Source: Oscillibacter sp.
Lineage (GTDB): Bacteria > Bacillota > Clostridia > Oscillospirales > Oscillospiraceae
Direction: 5' to 3'
Length of the DNA stretch: 45,839 nt
Assembly: GCA_003522105.1 (NCBI GenBank)
Contig: DPGF01000068.1
Span: forward strand, 1-45,839
Each line of letters starts with the position of its first letter. Positions within the stretch are counted from its first letter, which is position 1. Under the pieces are notes generated by a model. The model was not told the DNA's origin and ran no database searches. It worked only from the letters and a program-made list of their open reading frames with translations. This document shows positions 24,468 through 33,244 of the stretch, one piece after another. The position numbers were made by a program, and so were the translations under genes.

Positions 24468-25271
24468 TCAAAGCACAAAGTGGAAAAAGCGCAGGACTTC
24501 CTCATAGTCATCACTGCAAAACTCCACCGTGTGCGCATCCAGTCGTCTTGTGTTGAAATAATGCGACGCATAGGCGGCATCATAATGCTTCTGGTATGCC
24601 ACCGTGACCCGAAAATGTTCCGGAAGCGCATAACGATAGCGGTTCAGATCTCCGCTAAGCGCCCGTTTGGCTGCTTCCTCCAATTCTCGCTCCACCGCTT
24701 TGGGATGGCGGCTGATCACAGCCGCAGCAACGCCCTCCTTAGTCGCAACCGTTTCAATCCGGCTGTTGACCGCTTTGGCCTTTTCGCAGATCGCCGCATC
24801 TCCGGAGATCATAGCCGTTGGGACGCCGAGTCCCATTGCCGCATAGGAGAACAGGTGGAACTCCCCGGCAGGCACACCATTGATGGTAACTTCTCTGATG
24901 CGTCTGCTGCTGATCGTATGCGCCATCGGGTTTCCGTCCTGCCCTGCTGCGTCATGATACCCGACAAAGACGACGGCATCATAGCTGCCATCTATATTGC
25001 CGATCATGGAATAAGGGCTGCGCATCTCGCCGCGGATCAGCTGCGCCTGCTCAGGAAGATACTCATGGAAGATGTTCATTCCCCCTCCATGGGCATCTTT
25101 GACTGTAACTATCTCAGCTCCCGCAGCGATTGCCCCGCGGCACACCGCGCCAACCTCGCGGCTCATCTGTTCCATTCCGCGTGTATAAAGCTGAGGATTT
25201 TCATTTCCTGCTTCGGCAAAGGAGACCAGATCCGCTACGCCTTCAATATCCGCACTGATAAATACCTTCAT
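24468..25271 (-). CDS. dppA: D-aminopeptidase, M55 family (DppA type)
   Basis: Zn-dependent D-aminopeptidase that releases N-terminal D-amino acids (D-Ala-D-Ala and similar in Bacillus DppA). 267 residues from ATG 25271. Ligand positions match the family: D8 and E10 in ISADIEG, H61 in DAHGGG, H106 in VGYHD, E137 in PAGEF; H118 in PMAHTIS fits the catalytic His. A longer frame starting at 25283 is possible but its ribosome site would be too close. Decameric self-compartmentalising enzyme in the characterised homologue. Preceded by a 210-bp non-coding gap within the operon. Confidence 0.92.
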   Translation of the reverse strand: MKVFISADIEGVADLVSFAEAGNENPQLYTRGMEQMSREVGAVCRGAIAAGAEIVTVKDAHGGGMNIFHEYLPEQAQLIRGEMRSPYSMIGNIDGSYDAVVFVGYHDAAGQDGNPMAHTISSRRIREVTINGVPAGEFHLFSYAAMGLGVPTAMISGDAAICEKAKAVNSRIETVATKEGVAAAVISRHPKAVERELEEAAKRALSGDLNRYRYALPEHFRVTVAYQKHYDAAYASHYFNTRRLDAHTVEFCSDDYEEVLRFFHFVL

Positions 25272-25481
25272 GCTTACGACCATACCTTTCCGCCGCGCGC
25301 AGGAAACGGGCTGCAAGCCCGGCAAGCGCAGCGCGGCCTTTGTGAAATTGATTGGAATTGTCTTGAGGGGCGCGCAGCGCGTCAAATGCCGGAAGGCTAG
25401 CTATCCCGCCCTTCCTGTGCTTCCGCTCTCTGCCCGCCCTTCTCAAGTGTAAGTTCTAAAAGGATAAACGCCGTCCGTCTC
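25272..25481. other. GC-rich intergenic element inside the peptide operon
   Basis: A 210-bp gap between the transglutaminase-like and dppA genes, unlike the tight spacing elsewhere. It holds small hairpins (CGGGCT GCA AGCCCG near 25307; GCGCGCAGCGCG near 25370) and minus-strand open frames of Arg/Ala/Pro-rich composition that lack ribosome sites. I recall similar spurious translations from many intergenic sites in Oscillospiraceae, so it may be a dispersed repeat. No gene is supported. Confidence 0.4.
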
Positions 25482-26843
25482 TCAGCCGATCTGATGAATA
25501 TCCACCATGGTATGCTCGCAGCTGTATTCCTTGAGCGTCAGCGCGCGGTCGTTATACTCGCACTCACCATACTGATTGTCAGTCGGATCGTTGCGCATAA
25601 ACTGCTTCGGCGGGATAAACTCATGCTGGAACGCCAGGTTGGCCGGCATGCGGAAGGGATCCAGATTGCCAAAATAGAATGCGCGGCGTTTCTCATTTCC
25701 AAGGCGATGCGCGCTTCCGCCAAAGGACAGGTCGGCATACAGCCAGCCATAGGGTGCAACATAAAACTGTGCCCAGTCATGTCCGCCAATATCATAGGGC
25801 GCAGCAAACAGGCCGGACTGCCAGCGGGCCGGCACGCCGGCGCAGCGGCACAGCGTGATAAACAGCACTGCCTGCACGCCGCAGTCACCCTTCTGGTTGA
25901 CCGCAGCATACTCCGGAATATTCAGGATAGTACTGTACCGGCGCACATAAGAATAGCGCACTCTGTCGGTGACGTACTCATAGATCCGTTTTGCCTTCAA
26001 AAGCGGATTGGTCTCATCACCGACGATCTCCTGACACATCGCACGGATCAGAGGGGTGAACATGATATGAGGTGCCTCTTCTTCCAGGCAGAAGGACGGC
26101 TGCTCTGCGCAGACCTTGTCCGGATCCGGGTCCACATAGGTCAGGTGGTTCTCAAAGCTGTACTCCACCGTAAACTCATCTCCCGCTTCCAGATTTTTCT
26201 GGAAGCATACCGTGCGGCTCTCTGCGTCCTCAGGCGCTACAAAAGCATCCGGGCTGAGCGTATGGATCCGGAAGTTTTTCACCTGCGGACTGTTGTTGGG
26301 AATAGGAAGATGAACGGTGATCGGCTCGCCGATCCGCCCATTCTCGCCCACCTTCAGCGTCGAGCGGATACGGATATAATATGCCGTCCCGCCGTGCTCT
26401 TTCATGTAGCGCATATTCCCATTCAGAACATCTTGCTTCATCTTGGCCGCCTGCGCGTCCTCAGGCACGATCAGGCGCTGTGTAACGGGATGCTGCACCT
26501 TGCGCAAATTCTCATGGAAATGGCGCACAAAATACATCTTACCTTCCCGATAGAGCCAATCCACCTGATTTTCTGCGATCAGCTCATCGAACTCTTCCTT
26601 GGTGAAGTCCCGGATCTCGCCCTGAAGCATTTCAAATGCCTGCTCATAGGGGAAGGGATACTCTCCCTCCAGTTCGATCAGCCGGTTCTTTTCAAGCTCC
26701 AACCGCTCTCTGAGCGCATGGGGCAGAGGGCCTGCCAAACGGCGGTCGATCAGATCCTGCGCCGCAGCAAAATAACCGGCATCTTCCTGTTTCTGAATAT
26801 CCTCCGGCAGAGGGATCGCTAAATTCTTCAATCGTTCCAGCAT
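25482..26843 (-). CDS. Transglutaminase-like (cysteine protease fold) domain protein
   Basis: 453 residues. The C-terminal third is a transglutaminase/protease core with an intact triad: C321 in KGDCGVQA, H355 in GGHDWAQFY, D371 in YADLSFGG. Residues 1-150 are helical and charged; 150-250 form a probable beta domain. There is no signal peptide, so it is probably a cytosolic peptidase or amidase and not a protein crosslinker. ATG 26843 has AGGAG 11 bases before; it begins five bases after the asparaginase stop. Bacterial relatives cleave peptide or amide bonds, so in this operon it may open peptides (for example gamma-linked ones). That role is inference. Confidence 0.83.
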   Translation of the reverse strand: MLERLKNLAIPLPEDIQKQEDAGYFAAAQDLIDRRLAGPLPHALRERLELEKNRLIELEGEYPFPYEQAFEMLQGEIRDFTKEEFDELIAENQVDWLYREGKMYFVRHFHENLRKVQHPVTQRLIVPEDAQAAKMKQDVLNGNMRYMKEHGGTAYYIRIRSTLKVGENGRIGEPITVHLPIPNNSPQVKNFRIHTLSPDAFVAPEDAESRTVCFQKNLEAGDEFTVEYSFENHLTYVDPDPDKVCAEQPSFCLEEEAPHIMFTPLIRAMCQEIVGDETNPLLKAKRIYEYVTDRVRYSYVRRYSTILNIPEYAAVNQKGDCGVQAVLFITLCRCAGVPARWQSGLFAAPYDIGGHDWAQFYVAPYGWLYADLSFGGSAHRLGNEKRRAFYFGNLDPFRMPANLAFQHEFIPPKQFMRNDPTDNQYGECEYNDRALTLKEYSCEHTMVDIHQIG

Positions 26844-26845
26844 AA

Positions 26846-27871
26846 TCAAACACACTCCTGTTCACACATATCGGGCAACAGGGAAAAATCGATCTCCTTG
26901 CGCCCCACAACTTGATTGTGGTGGTTATAAATGTTCGGTTCCCAGCATGCGCCAAGCTTTTCCTGCTCCTGCTGAGAGATCACACCAAGATCCGTCAGCA
27001 CCTTCATCACAACACCCGGCATAAATTCCGAGCAGCCGTCCTCCAGTTTGACCGCGATGCCAATGCCACGGTCCTTCAGGCCAATCCCGTAGAAAGATGC
27101 AGCTCCGGATTTGCCAAATAACCGGTCTCCAAAGGCGCTCATCAGGCAGGTGCACAGTCTTCCTGTGCCTGCCACCTCATAGGGGTATGCAGTCATCGCC
27201 CGTGTGACACGGCGGGCAGCCGCACCTCTGCGTTCGCCCAACAGTTCAGGTTTGGACATTCTGGCATATCCCTGCGCCAGCTTGACCATGGGAAGGGCGT
27301 GGACAGGCACACCGCAGCCGTCTACTGCGAAAAACAGCTCTTCCATTCCGCAGCCGCAGACATGGCAGATGATCTCGTTGATCCTCTGCTGGGTTGGACT
27401 GTCCGGAGCAGGATATTGCGTCAGATCTTCGCCATGTATCTTCGCCGTCAGCAGCATTCCGGCATGTTTGCCGGAGCAATCACAGTGAAGCGCATCGGGC
27501 GGAAGCCCGCGGCGGAGCATCTCTCGCTTGCTCTCTTCTGAAATTGGATAGGCATCTCCGCACTGCAGATACGATGAATCCAGCCCCGCTTTGCCGAGAA
27601 CGCGTTCCACCAGCGCCACCTGCGCCGGCTCTCCATTATGGGACGCGCACATCACAGCAAGTTCCTGCTCTGTCACACCGTACGCCTCCAGCGCACCGCT
27701 CTCGCAGACTGCGATCGCCTGCATAGGCTTTGCCGCGGAGCGTGCAAAGGTAATTGCATAGGGATCCCCGTAATGGTACAGCACATTTCCGGCAGCGTCG
27801 GCTACGACGATCCGTCCATGGTGCTCCAGATCCCGGATCGCTCCGCGGTATGTTCTGGCTACCACAGCCAT
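26846..27871 (-). CDS. L-asparaginase, class 3 (Rhizobium etli AnsA/ReAV type)
   Basis: Hydrolyses an amide or related amino acid side chain; family Asparaginase_II. 341 residues, cytosolic. The catalytic set known from ReAV (S48, K51, S80, C135, K138, D187, C189) maps here with a constant shift of three: S45 and K48 (FARSAAKP), S77 (CASHNGE), C132 and K135 (DCSGKHAGM), D184 and C186 (VDGCGVPV). This makes it a full active enzyme. The ATG follows GGGGGGACGGAG, 20 bp after the PLP gene stop. In the operon it would feed aspartate/ammonia from imported peptides, or act on a related amide. Confidence 0.9.
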   Translation of the reverse strand: MAVVARTYRGAIRDLEHHGRIVVADAAGNVLYHYGDPYAITFARSAAKPMQAIAVCESGALEAYGVTEQELAVMCASHNGEPAQVALVERVLGKAGLDSSYLQCGDAYPISEESKREMLRRGLPPDALHCDCSGKHAGMLLTAKIHGEDLTQYPAPDSPTQQRINEIICHVCGCGMEELFFAVDGCGVPVHALPMVKLAQGYARMSKPELLGERRGAAARRVTRAMTAYPYEVAGTGRLCTCLMSAFGDRLFGKSGAASFYGIGLKDRGIGIAVKLEDGCSEFMPGVVMKVLTDLGVISQQEQEKLGACWEPNIYNHHNQVVGRKEIDFSLLPDMCEQECV

Positions 27872-27891
27872 CTCCGTCCCCCCCTACTTTT

Positions 27892-28890
27892 CTAGAATTG
27901 GCTGAACAGTGCGCTGAATCCGCCCGTGTGGAGGTAGCAGGCGCTGCCGTCTACCAGCCCCTTGCGCACCATGTCGAGCATACCGTAAAGCGTTTTGCTG
28001 GTATAAACCTGCTCCACATAGATTCCCTCTGTCTGAGCAAGCTCATAAATCTGCTGCACACACTCCGGCGTCGCCTTGCCCCAGCCGTCTCCGCGGTATT
28101 CCTCGTGAATGGTATATACGCTGCTGAAATCATAGTCCTGAAGCACTCCGGTCAGCTCACCGATTTCGCGCAGGAAAGTTTCCAGAATTTCCTGCAGCTC
28201 TTCCTTTTCATGCTCCACCGTGATTACATGAACATGGAAAGGAGCCTGGGACAGTGCCGCGCCAAAAATCGTTCCGGCAGCCAAGCCTCCGTTGCCGCCG
28301 GGAACAAACAAATGCTTTAAATCGAGCTTTTGTTCCCGGCACTGTCCGCACAGTTCCATAACCGCATTGACGTACCCCAGTGATCCAAGCGCAGTGGAAG
28401 CACCGTTCTTGACCACATAAGGGTGCCGGCCCTGCTCCTCCAGCTCTTTTGCATAACGGAGCACCAGTGCTTCCCGTTCTTTGTCGACAATATCCCCCAC
28501 ATATCTCAATTCTGCGCCAGAGAGTTTATTGAGCAGCTGGTTTCCCACCTTGTGCTCCGGCTCAGATGCATCGTTGTGGACAATCACACAGTCCAGATCC
28601 GCCTTGCAACAGGCTGACACTGTCAGCGTACACAGATTGGACTGACTTTTGCCGGACGCAAAAATCACATCACAGCCCTGCTCCACCGCCTCGCCCAGCA
28701 GATATTCCAAATTTCTGGTCTTGTTCCCCCCCGGTCCCAGGCCGGTCAGGTCATCGCGCTTGATATACAATGAAACAGGGGTATTGAGCTTTCTTTGAAG
28801 ATTTTTCATGGGTTGCAGCGGCGTAGGAAACGCCCCCAATTCCAGCCGGGGGAATTTTTCCAGAACCGCTTTTGTCTGTTCAATATTCAC
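27892..28890 (-). CDS. D-cysteine desulfhydrase / ACC deaminase family PLP enzyme (copy 2)
   Basis: Second fold-type II PLP enzyme of the operon, about 332 residues. K in GPGGNKTRNLEYL is the PLP lysine; ASGKSQSNLC replaces the GGIQSNH segment of copy 1, and VPGGNGGLAAGT is the phosphate loop. It is only distantly similar to copy 1, so the two probably act on different amino acids. The start is uncertain: GTG at 28890 has GAGGTG six bases upstream; GTG at 28899 is also possible. It lies about 20 bp after dppF, the last transporter gene. Confidence 0.86.
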   Translation of the reverse strand: MNIEQTKAVLEKFPRLELGAFPTPLQPMKNLQRKLNTPVSLYIKRDDLTGLGPGGNKTRNLEYLLGEAVEQGCDVIFASGKSQSNLCTLTVSACCKADLDCVIVHNDASEPEHKVGNQLLNKLSGAELRYVGDIVDKEREALVLRYAKELEEQGRHPYVVKNGASTALGSLGYVNAVMELCGQCREQKLDLKHLFVPGGNGGLAAGTIFGAALSQAPFHVHVITVEHEKEELQEILETFLREIGELTGVLQDYDFSSVYTIHEEYRGDGWGKATPECVQQIYELAQTEGIYVEQVYTSKTLYGMLDMVRKGLVDGSACYLHTGGFSALFSQF

Positions 28891-28911
28891 GATCAACACC
28901 TCATACTCTCT

Positions 28912-29883
28912 TTACACCAGATAGCACGCCACATAGTGATTTCCGCCCACATCTCGCAGCGGCGGCGGCGCTTCCCGGCATTCCGGCTTTGCATAGGGGC
29001 AGCGGCTGGCAAACTTGCAGCCCACAGGGGAGTTAAGAGGACTCGGCACCTCGCCTTCCAGAAGGATCTGCTTATTCTGCGCCGCCTTCTCCGGGTCAGC
29101 GATAGGAATGGCAGAGAGAAGTGCCTTGCTGTACGGATGCAGATTATTCCGATAAAGCTCCTCCGTCTCGGCGACCTCCACAAGGCTGCCGAGATACATC
29201 ACGCCCACGCGGTCGGAGATATGGCGCACCATAGACAGATCGTGCGCCACAAAGAGATAGGTCAGGCCAAACTCTTCCTGCAGATCCTTGAGCATATTGA
29301 CCACCTGCGCCTGAATGGAAACGTCCAGTGCAGAGATCGGCTCATCGCAGATGATAAACTCCGGATCAACCGCCAAAGCGCGGGCAATTCCCACTCTCTG
29401 CCGCTGACCGCCCGAAAACTCATGCGGATAACGGCTGGCGTGATCCTTATTCAGTCCGACGCGGTCGAGCAGCTCCAGAATAAATTCCTCTCGCTCTTTG
29501 CCCGTTTTAAGGTGATGGATATCCAACGGCTCGCCGATAATATCGGACACCGTCATTCTTGCATTCAAAGAGGCATACGGATCCTGAAAGATCATCTGCA
29601 TCTTTTTCCGATAAGGCATAAATTCTTTCGCCGAGAGCTTTGTAATATCCTCGCCGTCATAGCGAATGGTGCCGCCCGTCGGCTCATAAAGGCGGATCAG
29701 CGCTCGTCCGGTCGTGGTCTTTCCGCATCCAGACTCGCCCACAAGGCCGAATGTCTCTTTCTTATCGATGGTAAAGGAAATGTTATCCACCGCTTTCACG
29801 TAAGATGTCTTGCGGCGGAACACACCGTTTACCTTCTTAAAGTACATTTTCAGATTTTCAACTTCCAGCAGATGCTCAGCCAT
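28912..29883 (-). CDS. dppF: Peptide ABC transporter ATPase DppF
   Basis: Cytoplasmic ATPase of a dipeptide/oligopeptide importer, 323 residues. Walker A GLVGESGCGKTT, signature FSGGQRQRVGIARAL, Walker B FIICDEPISALD, and the C-terminal Cys motif of Opp/Dpp ATPases (GCKFASRCPYAKPEC), which binds an Fe-S cluster in some homologues. Start MAEHLLEVENL overlaps the dppD stop by eight bases. Next gene is PLP enzyme copy 2. Confidence 0.93.
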   Translation of the reverse strand: MAEHLLEVENLKMYFKKVNGVFRRKTSYVKAVDNISFTIDKKETFGLVGESGCGKTTTGRALIRLYEPTGGTIRYDGEDITKLSAKEFMPYRKKMQMIFQDPYASLNARMTVSDIIGEPLDIHHLKTGKEREEFILELLDRVGLNKDHASRYPHEFSGGQRQRVGIARALAVDPEFIICDEPISALDVSIQAQVVNMLKDLQEEFGLTYLFVAHDLSMVRHISDRVGVMYLGSLVEVAETEELYRNNLHPYSKALLSAIPIADPEKAAQNKQILLEGEVPSPLNSPVGCKFASRCPYAKPECREAPPPLRDVGGNHYVACYLV

Positions 29884-30913
29884 TCCGTACGCCTCCCTTC
29901 TGCCTCTGATACTTTTCCGGCTTCGGTGCCTCCGGATGGCACAGCCAACACTTGGCACAGTGGTTTTCCGCGAGTTCAAACTCCGGCGGGGCGCTTTCCT
30001 TGCAGATCTGCATCGCAAATTCACAGCGCGGATAGAAAGGACAGCCCTTCGGCGGATTGAGCATATCGGGCGGTGTTCCCGAGATAGACTCAAGACGCTG
30101 ATTCGTTCCGCCCGCCTTCGGGATAGACTTGAGCAGTCCCATCGTATAGGGATGGTGCGGCTTATAGAAGATGTCCTCCACCTTGCCCGTCTCCATGATC
30201 TGACCGCCGTACATTACAAGGATTCGGCTGCAGGAACTCGCAACGACGCCAAGATCGTGCGTGATCAAGATAACGGATGTACCCGTGCGCTCCTGCAAGT
30301 CCTTCAACAAGCGCAGCACCTGCGCCTGAATCGTAACGTCCAGTGCAGTTGTCGGTTCATCAGCAATGAGCAGTTCAGGCTGGCACGCCAGTGCCATGGC
30401 GATCATCGCTCTCTGACGCATACCGCCGGAAAACTCATAGGGATAGCACTTAACACGGGCTTCCGGATCCGGGATACCGACCATGCCCAGCATCTCGATG
30501 GTCTTCTTAGTTGCTTCCGCTTTTGTCAACTTCTGATGCTCTAAAATAACCTCGTTGATCTGATTTCCGATCGTATACAGCGGGTTCAATGCCGTCATGG
30601 GATCCTGGAAACACATAGAGATCTGATTTCCCCGGATCTTTCGCATCTCCCGCTTGTCCTTTTTCAAAAGATCTTCACCGTTCAGCAGAATTTCGCCCCC
30701 GGTAACCTTTCCGGGATATTGAAGCAGCCGCAAAATAGACAGAGAGGTAACACTCTTTCCGCTGCCCGATTCACCGACGATGCCAACAAACTCTCCGCGA
30801 TCCACCGCAAAGCTGATGTCGCGGATTGCCTTGACTTCACCCACATGGGTAAAGAAAGAGGTGCTCAGGTGTTTCACTTCCAATAATTTTTCTGACAAAG
30901 CTCTCCGCCTCAC
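29876..30913 (-). CDS. dppD: Peptide ABC transporter ATPase DppD
   Basis: Partner ATPase of DppF, 345 residues. Walker A GIVGESGSGKSV, signature FSGGMRQRAMIAMAL, Walker B LLIADEPTTALD; C-terminal Cys motif GCPFYPRCEFAMQIC. GTG start overlaps the dppC stop (GTGA). A TTG five codons on, with GGAG close by, is an alternative start. Confidence 0.93.
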   Translation of the reverse strand: MRRRALSEKLLEVKHLSTSFFTHVGEVKAIRDISFAVDRGEFVGIVGESGSGKSVTSLSILRLLQYPGKVTGGEILLNGEDLLKKDKREMRKIRGNQISMCFQDPMTALNPLYTIGNQINEVILEHQKLTKAEATKKTIEMLGMVGIPDPEARVKCYPYEFSGGMRQRAMIAMALACQPELLIADEPTTALDVTIQAQVLRLLKDLQERTGTSVILITHDLGVVASSCSRILVMYGGQIMETGKVEDIFYKPHHPYTMGLLKSIPKAGGTNQRLESISGTPPDMLNPPKGCPFYPRCEFAMQICKESAPPEFELAENHCAKCWLCHPEAPKPEKYQRQKGGVRNG

Positions 30914-32253
30914 TTTCTTTGCTTGGGATCAAAGGCATCCCTCAAGCCATCGCTGAAAAGGTTGAAGGCCAGAATGGTCACCGAGATCGCTATCGCAGGG
31001 ATAAGCAGCTGATAGGGATAGACATAAATGCTGGACAGCGCATCGTTGCAAAGCGTGCCCCACGATGCTTTGGGAGCCGGAATACCAAGGCCGATAAAGC
31101 TCAGGAACGCCTCGGTGAAAATGGCGTTGGGGATCTGCATGGCAATTGCCACCATGATCGTACCCATCATGTTGGGGATCAGATGCTTGACAAAAATACG
31201 CCCCGTAGAGGCACCCAGTGTTTTCGCCGCCAGCACGAACTCGCTGTTTTTCAAGCTGAGCACCTGTCCGCGTACGATACGTGCCATTCTGACCCAGTAG
31301 GTAAGTCCCAGCGCCAGTATTATGGACTGCATACCGGAACCGATGACCACCATGATCAGGATCACGTACAGCGTCACAGGAACCGAGTCAATCACGTCCA
31401 CAATGCGCATCATGATCGTGTCCACATTTCCACCCTTATAACCTGCAAAGCAGCCGTAGAACACACCAATGATAAAGTTGACCAATGCGGCAAAAATACC
31501 GACCGTCAGGGACATGCGTGCGCCATAAACCACGCGGATAAACAAATCTCGTCCAAGAGCGTCGCTGCCCAGAAGAAAGGTCTTGTTCCAAACAGACTTA
31601 CTCTCCGTCAGGATCTTCCCCGCATAGGTCACGCTGCACTTATCGATTTTTTCATCCAGAATGTTCTTTGCCTCCACCAAGGAGATCGTGGTATTCTTGG
31701 CATCGTCGCCGAAATACTTGGACAAGTATTTCGCCGCGGTAGCAGGAACCTCGCCCTCAGCCGCATATTTCTTTTCAAGCGCGTTATAGTCCTTCATCGC
31801 CTGAGTATAAATGCTGTAATCGATGATCAATTCCTCACCGTTGAGGTCGTAAACGCTCCTTCGGTCGATCACGTTCTTGTAAGTGGGCTTGAGCAACTGA
31901 ACCAATTCTCCGTCGGATGTCACTTCCATGGCGTCATAGCTCTTGGTGATATAGATGCAGATATCATTCTTGTCGTCCTGAATAGGATAGAGCTTCAGGA
32001 TCGGCGGCGTATTGGACAGCGTGCGCGTCTGATCTTCATAGCTGTACCCCCAGAAAAACGGGATCAGCACCGCGCCCAGCACCAGCAAAATGATCACACA
32101 CATCGACACCATAGCCAGCTTATTCTGCTTCAATCGGCGCCAGCCGTCCTGCAAGAATGTCAGACTTGGCTTCTCGATTTTTTCAGAATCCTTCTCCTGC
32201 GCCTGCAAAGGTGCCCACAGTTCAGGGGCAATTTGTTCTTTTTTCTCTACCAC
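30910..32253 (-). CDS. dppC: Peptide ABC transporter permease DppC with extra extracytoplasmic domain
   Basis: OppC/DppC-type permease, 447 residues against the usual ~300. The first membrane span is residues ~46-69; the conserved LLGSDALGRDLFIRVVYGAR, normally about 30 residues further on, comes only at ~227. The 120-130-residue insert (~92-215) is hydrophilic, Lys/Asp/Tyr-rich, and by topology faces outside, where the binding protein docks. The rest, five spans with the EAA-type loop (AKTLGASTGRIFVKHLIPN), is normal. ATG 32253, 12 bp after dppB. Confidence 0.92.
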   Translation of the reverse strand: MVEKKEQIAPELWAPLQAQEKDSEKIEKPSLTFLQDGWRRLKQNKLAMVSMCVIILLVLGAVLIPFFWGYSYEDQTRTLSNTPPILKLYPIQDDKNDICIYITKSYDAMEVTSDGELVQLLKPTYKNVIDRRSVYDLNGEELIIDYSIYTQAMKDYNALEKKYAAEGEVPATAAKYLSKYFGDDAKNTTISLVEAKNILDEKIDKCSVTYAGKILTESKSVWNKTFLLGSDALGRDLFIRVVYGARMSLTVGIFAALVNFIIGVFYGCFAGYKGGNVDTIMMRIVDVIDSVPVTLYVILIMVVIGSGMQSIILALGLTYWVRMARIVRGQVLSLKNSEFVLAAKTLGASTGRIFVKHLIPNMMGTIMVAIAMQIPNAIFTEAFLSFIGLGIPAPKASWGTLCNDALSSIYVYPYQLLIPAIAISVTILAFNLFSDGLRDAFDPKQRK

Positions 32254-32265
32254 AACTTATCCCCC

Positions 32266-33183
32266 TCACTCATACTTGATCCTGGGATCAACGAAGACAT
32301 ACAGAATATCAACCACCAATGTACAAAACACCAAAAACACCGAAAAGAACACCGTAATGCCCATGATCAGGGTGTAATCGCGGGTCAGCACGCTAGAGGT
32401 AAACAAGCTGCCGATGCCCGGGATACCAAACACCTTCTCAATCACGAAAGAGCCGGTGACTACCATGGCGATCATGGGACCCACATAGGTGACAACGGGA
32501 AGAATGGCGTTTCGCATGGCGTGCTTGGCAACTACCTTAAACTCCGAGATGCCCTTGGCACGGGCGGTACGGATATAATCCTGATTCAGCTCCTCGATCA
32601 TGGAGGTGCGCATCAGTCGGGTAACAAACGCCATAGAAAACACAGATGTTACAAGAACGGGACCGATATATCCTGTCCACGGCTTTACGCCAAATGCAGG
32701 AACCAGTCCCAGTATTTTACTAAACAAAAACAGATACAGTGTTGCAAACACAAAGCTCGGAATGGTAGATCCCAGTGTGGACAATACCATGAGAAAACGG
32801 TCTACAAATCGATTCTGCCGCAGCGCTGCGAGAATCCCCGCTGCGATGCCGAACAGCACGATCAGACCCGATGCGTAAATTCCGATCCGGAGGGAATAGG
32901 GGAAACCGGAGGCGATGATTTCATTTGTGGTCAAACCGATCTTCAAATATGAAATGCCAAAATCGCCATGAGCATAGTCCACCAAACACTTGACATACCG
33001 CTCATGCAGCGGTTTATTCAGCCCAAATTTTTCTTCCAGCGCCTGCTGCAGCGCAACATCATAGACCTTCTCCGTCGAGATCGGGCTGCCGGGAATGGCA
33101 TACATCAGGACAAAGGTGAGCGTCATGATAAACCAAATGGTAATAAGCGCGGCAACTACCCGCTTCAATATGTATCGAATCAT
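32266..33183 (-). CDS. dppB: Peptide ABC transporter permease DppB
   Basis: OppB/DppB-type permease, 305 residues, six spans. N-terminal MIRYILKRVVAALITIWFI is typical, as are the EAA loop YIRTARAKGISEFKVVAKHAMRNAILP and the C-terminal DPRIKYE. ATG preceded by AAAGGAGAGACCTT. Spaced 61 bp from the binding-protein gene with a hairpin between. Confidence 0.93.
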   Translation of the reverse strand: MIRYILKRVVAALITIWFIMTLTFVLMYAIPGSPISTEKVYDVALQQALEEKFGLNKPLHERYVKCLVDYAHGDFGISYLKIGLTTNEIIASGFPYSLRIGIYASGLIVLFGIAAGILAALRQNRFVDRFLMVLSTLGSTIPSFVFATLYLFLFSKILGLVPAFGVKPWTGYIGPVLVTSVFSMAFVTRLMRTSMIEELNQDYIRTARAKGISEFKVVAKHAMRNAILPVVTYVGPMIAMVVTGSFVIEKVFGIPGIGSLFTSSVLTRDYTLIMGITVFFSVFLVFCTLVVDILYVFVDPRIKYE

Positions 33184-33206
33184 AAGGTCTCTCCTTTAGA
33201 AAGGGG

Positions 33207-33234
33207 TGGGGCGTCTATTCCCATAGACGCCCCA
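33207..33234 (-). promoter_or_regulatory. GC hairpin between binding-protein gene and dppB
   Basis: TGGGGCGTCTAT TCCC ATAGACGCCCCA, a perfect 12-bp stem 11 bases past the binding-protein stop, with no T tract on the minus strand. Same length and location as the hairpin after livJ, suggesting mRNA 3'-end stabilisation of the abundant binding-protein message. Confidence 0.65.
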
Positions 33235-33244
33235 AGTCTTTTGT

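Noticed and set aside
23446..28890. The two PLP genes as a recent duplication
   Set aside because: Their key motifs differ (GGIQSNH versus GKSQSN), so they are old paralogues or separate acquisitions.
30919..32952. 677-codon plus-strand frame opposite dppC and dppB
   Set aside because: Composition is His/Gln-rich shadow of membrane protein genes; no start signal.
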